This document shows, in pieces, positions 61,256 through 64,000 of a stretch of 64,000 nucleotides of DNA. Each line of letters starts with the position of its first letter. Position 1 is the first letter of the stretch. The DNA is taken from NCBI RefSeq assembly GCF_001027925.1, contig NZ_LECT01000006.1, forward strand, positions 124,001-188,000, read 5' to 3'. A program made the position numbers and the translations under genes. The notes under the pieces are model-generated. The model was not told the DNA's origin. It made no database searches and saw only the letters and a list, made by a program, of their open reading frames with translations. This stretch comes from Rhodopirellula islandica. GTDB taxonomy: Bacteria > Planctomycetota > Planctomycetia > Pirellulales > Pirellulaceae.

Positions 61256-61894
61256 ATGAGTGAGCTGCGCACCATTGGTTTGTTCCCATCCTTGGATGCC
61301 TTTGTTCAACAACGTCGCACTGAGACGGACCAGATCCCCGAGGATCGCAAGGGCGATCTGAAGCAATTGGCTGGGTACATTCGCGACGAAGTTCAGAAGT
61401 TGGAACGGGTGCAATTGACCTTCATTTGCACCCACAATTCACGCCGCAGTCATTTGACCCAAATTTGGGCCAAGGTGGCCGCTGATCTGTTCGGGCTGGA
61501 GAACGTTCAAACGTTCTCTGGCGGCACCGAAGCGACGGCGATGAATCCTCGTGTGGTGGAGTCTTTAAAACGGACGGGGTTTCAGGTGGACGTCCAAACC
61601 GAGGATGAGAGCAATCCGACTTACGCCGTTCGCTATGCAGACCACAGCGAACCGTTGCTGTGCTTTTCGAAGGTTTACAACGAGTCGCCCAATCCGACCG
61701 CTCAATTTGCGGCGGTGATGACGTGTTCGAGCGCGGATCAGGCTTGCCCGTACGTCCCGGGATGCGACCTGAGGTTGCCGATCCGCTACGAGGATCCCAA
61801 GGTCTCCGATGACACGCCGGAAGAAGCTGAAATTTACGACGGACGCTCTCAGCAGATCGCCCGGGAAATGCTTTACGCCATGTCGTTGATTTGA
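61256..61894 (+). CDS. ArsC-like low-molecular-weight phosphatase family protein
   Basis: A 212-residue protein. The start at 61256 (MSELRTIGLFPSLDAFVQQR) is preferred to one 12 codons upstream. The fold is that of low-molecular-weight tyrosine phosphatase/arsenate reductase: the nucleophile loop is CTHNSRRS (CX5RS), preceded by an N-terminal helical extension of about 65 residues. Further down, VMTCSSADQACPYVPGC has two cysteines six residues apart, like the redox relay cysteines of thioredoxin-coupled ArsC, and then a general acid region RYEDPKVSDDTPE. I call it ArsC-like; phosphatase activity cannot be excluded. No arsR or arsenite pump gene is near. Confidence 0.85.
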   Translation: MSELRTIGLFPSLDAFVQQRRTETDQIPEDRKGDLKQLAGYIRDEVQKLERVQLTFICTHNSRRSHLTQIWAKVAADLFGLENVQTFSGGTEATAMNPRVVESLKRTGFQVDVQTEDESNPTYAVRYADHSEPLLCFSKVYNESPNPTAQFAAVMTCSSADQACPYVPGCDLRLPIRYEDPKVSDDTPEEAEIYDGRSQQIAREMLYAMSLI

Positions 61895-62079
61895 GTCGTT
61901 GCACCGTCCGATCTTGGTGTCGGTCGTTCTTTGGGATGCTGGCGTGGCGTCGGTGGAGGCATGTGGTTTGCGGGGCATCACCGTAGCCGGACATCTACAG
62001 TGCGACGCCCCGAGAGGTGGCGACCCATTCAGATGGACCGAACCGCTCGATTGAAACCAACCCCAACGGCTCGCAGAAG

Positions 62080-63237
62080 ATGAACACCCCCAGTTCCAAC
62101 GCATCCCAGTCCGCCTTGTTTCAGCCCCTTGAAATGGGCGGGCTGACTCTACCCAATCGCATCGTGATGGCACCCCTGACGCGAGCTCGCGCCGGGGTGG
62201 AACGGATGGCCAACGAGATGATGGCTGAGTACTACACCCAGCGAGCGTCGGCTGGTTTGATCATCAGCGAAGCCACCGTGGTTTCGGAGCAAGGCATTGG
62301 ATGGCCTCAGTCACCGGGCATCTACACCGATGAAATGGCGGAACGATGGAAGCTCGTGGTCGATTCGGTTCATCGTGCGGGTGGCCGAATCTTCTTGCAG
62401 TTGTGGCACACTGGACGCGCTTCGCACAGTGATTTCCATGACGGTGAGTTGCCGGTGGCACCCTCGGCGATCGCGATCGAAGGCGACGGCGTGCACACTC
62501 CCTCAGGGAAGAAACCGTACGAGGTCCCGCGTGCTCTCGAAACCAGCGAATTGCCGGGCATTGTGGAGGACTATCGCCAAGCGGCCGAACGTGCGAAGTC
62601 AGCTGGGTTCGATGGCGTCGAAGTCCACTCTGCCAATGGGTACCTGTTGGACGAGTTTTTGCAGTCAAAATCCAATCGACGCGACGACCAGTACGGCGGA
62701 AGCATTGAGAATCGATATCGGTTGCTTGGCGAAGTGGTTGATGCCGTCACCAGTGTATGGCCCAGCGATCGAGTGGGTGTTCGCTTGGCACCCAATGGGT
62801 CATTCAACGACATGGGATCGCCAGAGTACGTCGAGCAGTTCACCTATGTGGCTCGTCAACTCGACGGGTATGGGCTGGCCTACTTGCACGTGATGGATGG
62901 CACCGGATTTGGTTTCCATGAACTTGGTCCCGCGATGACGCTGGCTGATTTTCGAAAGGTCTTCAGCGGTACGTTGATGGGCAACGTGGGCTACACCCGA
63001 GAGTCCGCGGAAGAGGCCATCGTGGACGGAGCAGCGGATCTGATTGCGTTCGGCCGGCCGTTCATCAGCAATCCTGACCTCGTCGAACGTTTCGCCAACG
63101 GTTGGCCTTTGGCTGAAACAGCCGACATGTCGGTTTGGTATTCGCACGACGCGCATGGCTACACGGACTTCCCAACCTATGAAGCTGCCGCGCCTGAGGA
63201 CGCTGTCAAAGTACCGACAGCCTGCAACGCGGAATGA
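62080..63237 (+). CDS. Old yellow enzyme family alkene reductase
   Basis: A 385-residue FMN-dependent enzyme. The start at 62080 (MNTPSSNASQSALFQPLEMG) is preferred to a 21-codon longer frame. It follows NemA-type enzymes: LFQPLEMGGLTLPNRIVMAP, LTRARAG, YYTQRASAGLIISEATVVSE, ILQLWHTGRASH-like IFLQLWHTGRASHSDFHDGE, HSANGYLLDEFLQSKSNRRD (active-site His and Asn), GVRLAPNGSFNDMG, and GNVGYTRESAEEAIVDGAAD with RPFISNPDLVERFANGWPLA. NAD(P)H-dependent reduction of activated alkenes and nitro compounds is the family role. It is transcribed from a region of about 185 bp after the ArsC-like gene. Confidence 0.95.
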   Translation: MNTPSSNASQSALFQPLEMGGLTLPNRIVMAPLTRARAGVERMANEMMAEYYTQRASAGLIISEATVVSEQGIGWPQSPGIYTDEMAERWKLVVDSVHRAGGRIFLQLWHTGRASHSDFHDGELPVAPSAIAIEGDGVHTPSGKKPYEVPRALETSELPGIVEDYRQAAERAKSAGFDGVEVHSANGYLLDEFLQSKSNRRDDQYGGSIENRYRLLGEVVDAVTSVWPSDRVGVRLAPNGSFNDMGSPEYVEQFTYVARQLDGYGLAYLHVMDGTGFGFHELGPAMTLADFRKVFSGTLMGNVGYTRESAEEAIVDGAADLIAFGRPFISNPDLVERFANGWPLAETADMSVWYSHDAHGYTDFPTYEAAAPEDAVKVPTACNAE

Positions 63238-63399
63238 GCCGGAAATTTGGGTGGAACCCCGGGCGGCATTTGGCATTCGCCGAGTGAAGGTGGCTTTGTG
63301 GCGCGCTCTGGCAATGACTTTTCCTCGAAAGTCCAGCTTGATCTGCCGGAGCAGCGCCGAAGCGGCTTGATCCGGCCTACCTGCTGGACATCACGGCGG

Positions 63400-64000
63400 T
63401 CATTCCGTTTCCGACACGAACATCTCCTGGATGTCTTCCAGGATCAAATACAGGCACGGTACCAGCACGAGAATGATCCCGGTGGCGAAGAGGATTCCGA
63501 AGCCCAGAGAGATTGCCATGGGAATGATGTACTGGGCCTGCAGGGAGTCCTCGAAGATCAACGGCATCAGTCCGCCGAAGGTCGTCAACGTGGTCAGCAT
63601 GATTGGGCGGAAACGACGCAGTCCGGCTTGTGAGATCGCGTCGAAGGCGGACTGGCCTTTTCGGTGTCGATTGGCGTAGTCGATCATGATCAGTGAGTCA
63701 TTGATCACCACACCCGACAGGGCAATCACGCCCATCAAACTGACCAGTGACAAGTCATATCCCAGCATGATGTGACCGATGATCGCCCCCACCACACCAA
63801 ACGGGATCGCGACCAAGACGATGAGCGGTTGCACATAACCTCGGAAAGCAATCGCAAGCAACGAATAGATCACGGCGAGAGCCAATCCGAACGATCCCCA
63901 CAGTGACGCCGTGGCTTGCCGCATTTCGGCGTCGCTGCCTTCGAAGCTCCACGTGATGCCAGGGAAGTCTTCACGGAGCCGGGGGAGTTCTGAGGCTCGC
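63400..64000 (-). CDS. RND efflux pump inner-membrane subunit, partial (C-terminal part)
   Basis: The end of an AcrB/AcrD/AcrF-type protein; the frame is open from 63400 to the window edge ([20 protein letters not shown] continues to the stop). Visible are [80 protein letters not shown] and [20 protein letters not shown], the last helices of an RND pump. [16 protein letters not shown] matches the conserved second-half segment. It differs from the pump at 20056 in sequence, so it is a paralogue. The start and the adaptor gene lie beyond the window. It is convergent with the old yellow enzyme gene. Confidence 0.92.
   Translation of the reverse strand, partial: RASELPRLREDFPGITWSFEGSDAEMRQATASLWGSFGLALAVIYSLLAIAFRGYVQPLIVLVAIPFGVVGAIIGHIMLGYDLSLVSLMGVIALSGVVINDSLIMIDYANRHRKGQSAFDAISQAGLRRFRPIMLTTLTTFGGLMPLIFEDSLQAQYIIPMAISLGFGILFATGIILVLVPCLYLILEDIQEMFVSETE

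Noticed and set aside
1-64000. rRNA or tRNA genes
   Set aside because: No cloverleaf-like or rRNA sequence was recognised by eye; a covariance search would be needed to exclude a single tRNA.

Overview
The window looks like chromosome of a planctomycete of the Pirellulaceae, most likely Rhodopirellula or a close relative. The reasons are two DUF1559 pilin-like proteins carrying the H-X9-DG type C-terminus, three surface proteins opening with an LExRxLLA-like motif, dockerin repeats without cohesins, paired sulfatases, an ECF sigma factor next to a TPR Ser/Thr kinase, a CRTAC1/ASPIC protein, and short dispersed intergenic palindromes. This is a family-level inference; no rRNA or tRNA gene was seen and I could not run a search.

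Layout. 1-4970: MacB-like ABC exporter genes (one ATPase, a TTG-started permease cut by the window edge, and a divergent permease with two FtsX domains). 5015-10173: an NtrC-type two-component system divergent from a DUF1559 gene that has a good sigma-54 promoter, then an EF-hand/GDRGPRGE-repeat protein. 10330-12665: phosphate operon (Na/Pi symporter, 73-residue coiled-coil protein, PPK2). 13151-19842: nucleoside hydrolase, DUF3124 protein, SulP-carbonic anhydrase fusion, small secreted protein, K+/H+ antiporter. 20056-25802: RND efflux pump with its MarR regulator, then an NsrR-like Rrf2 regulator. 26106-31637: small secreted protein, five-haem cytochrome-TPR membrane protein and an overlapping CRTAC1 protein.

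31754-38071: response regulator with degenerate HD output domain, PAS histidine kinase, thioredoxin-like membrane protein, ThrE exporter and MntR. The MntR/DUF1559 divergent region (38072-38300) has two TTAG-N6-CTAA boxes exactly 100 bp apart, with a stem-loop and T-run between them. 40796-45783 is rich in dispersed palindromic repeats around csaA, an exported murein-peptide module (Tat-signal epimerase plus NlpC/P60) and a DUF1569 protein. 45784-48924: two sulfatases.

49481-58518 is a surface-protein locus: dockerin haem peroxidase, matrixin-like metalloprotease with dockerin and EF hands, then an overlapping ECF sigma / Ser-Thr kinase / LESRSLLA protein unit. 58666-64000: PQQ-like beta-propeller protein, Tat-signal dienelactone hydrolase, ArsC-like phosphatase, old yellow enzyme, and the C-terminal end of a second RND pump.

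The most unusual points are the MntR box/stem-loop intergenic region, the sigma-54/NtrC/DUF1559 arrangement, the apparently exported epimerase-peptidase pair, and the sigma-kinase-surface protein unit next to dockerin enzymes.
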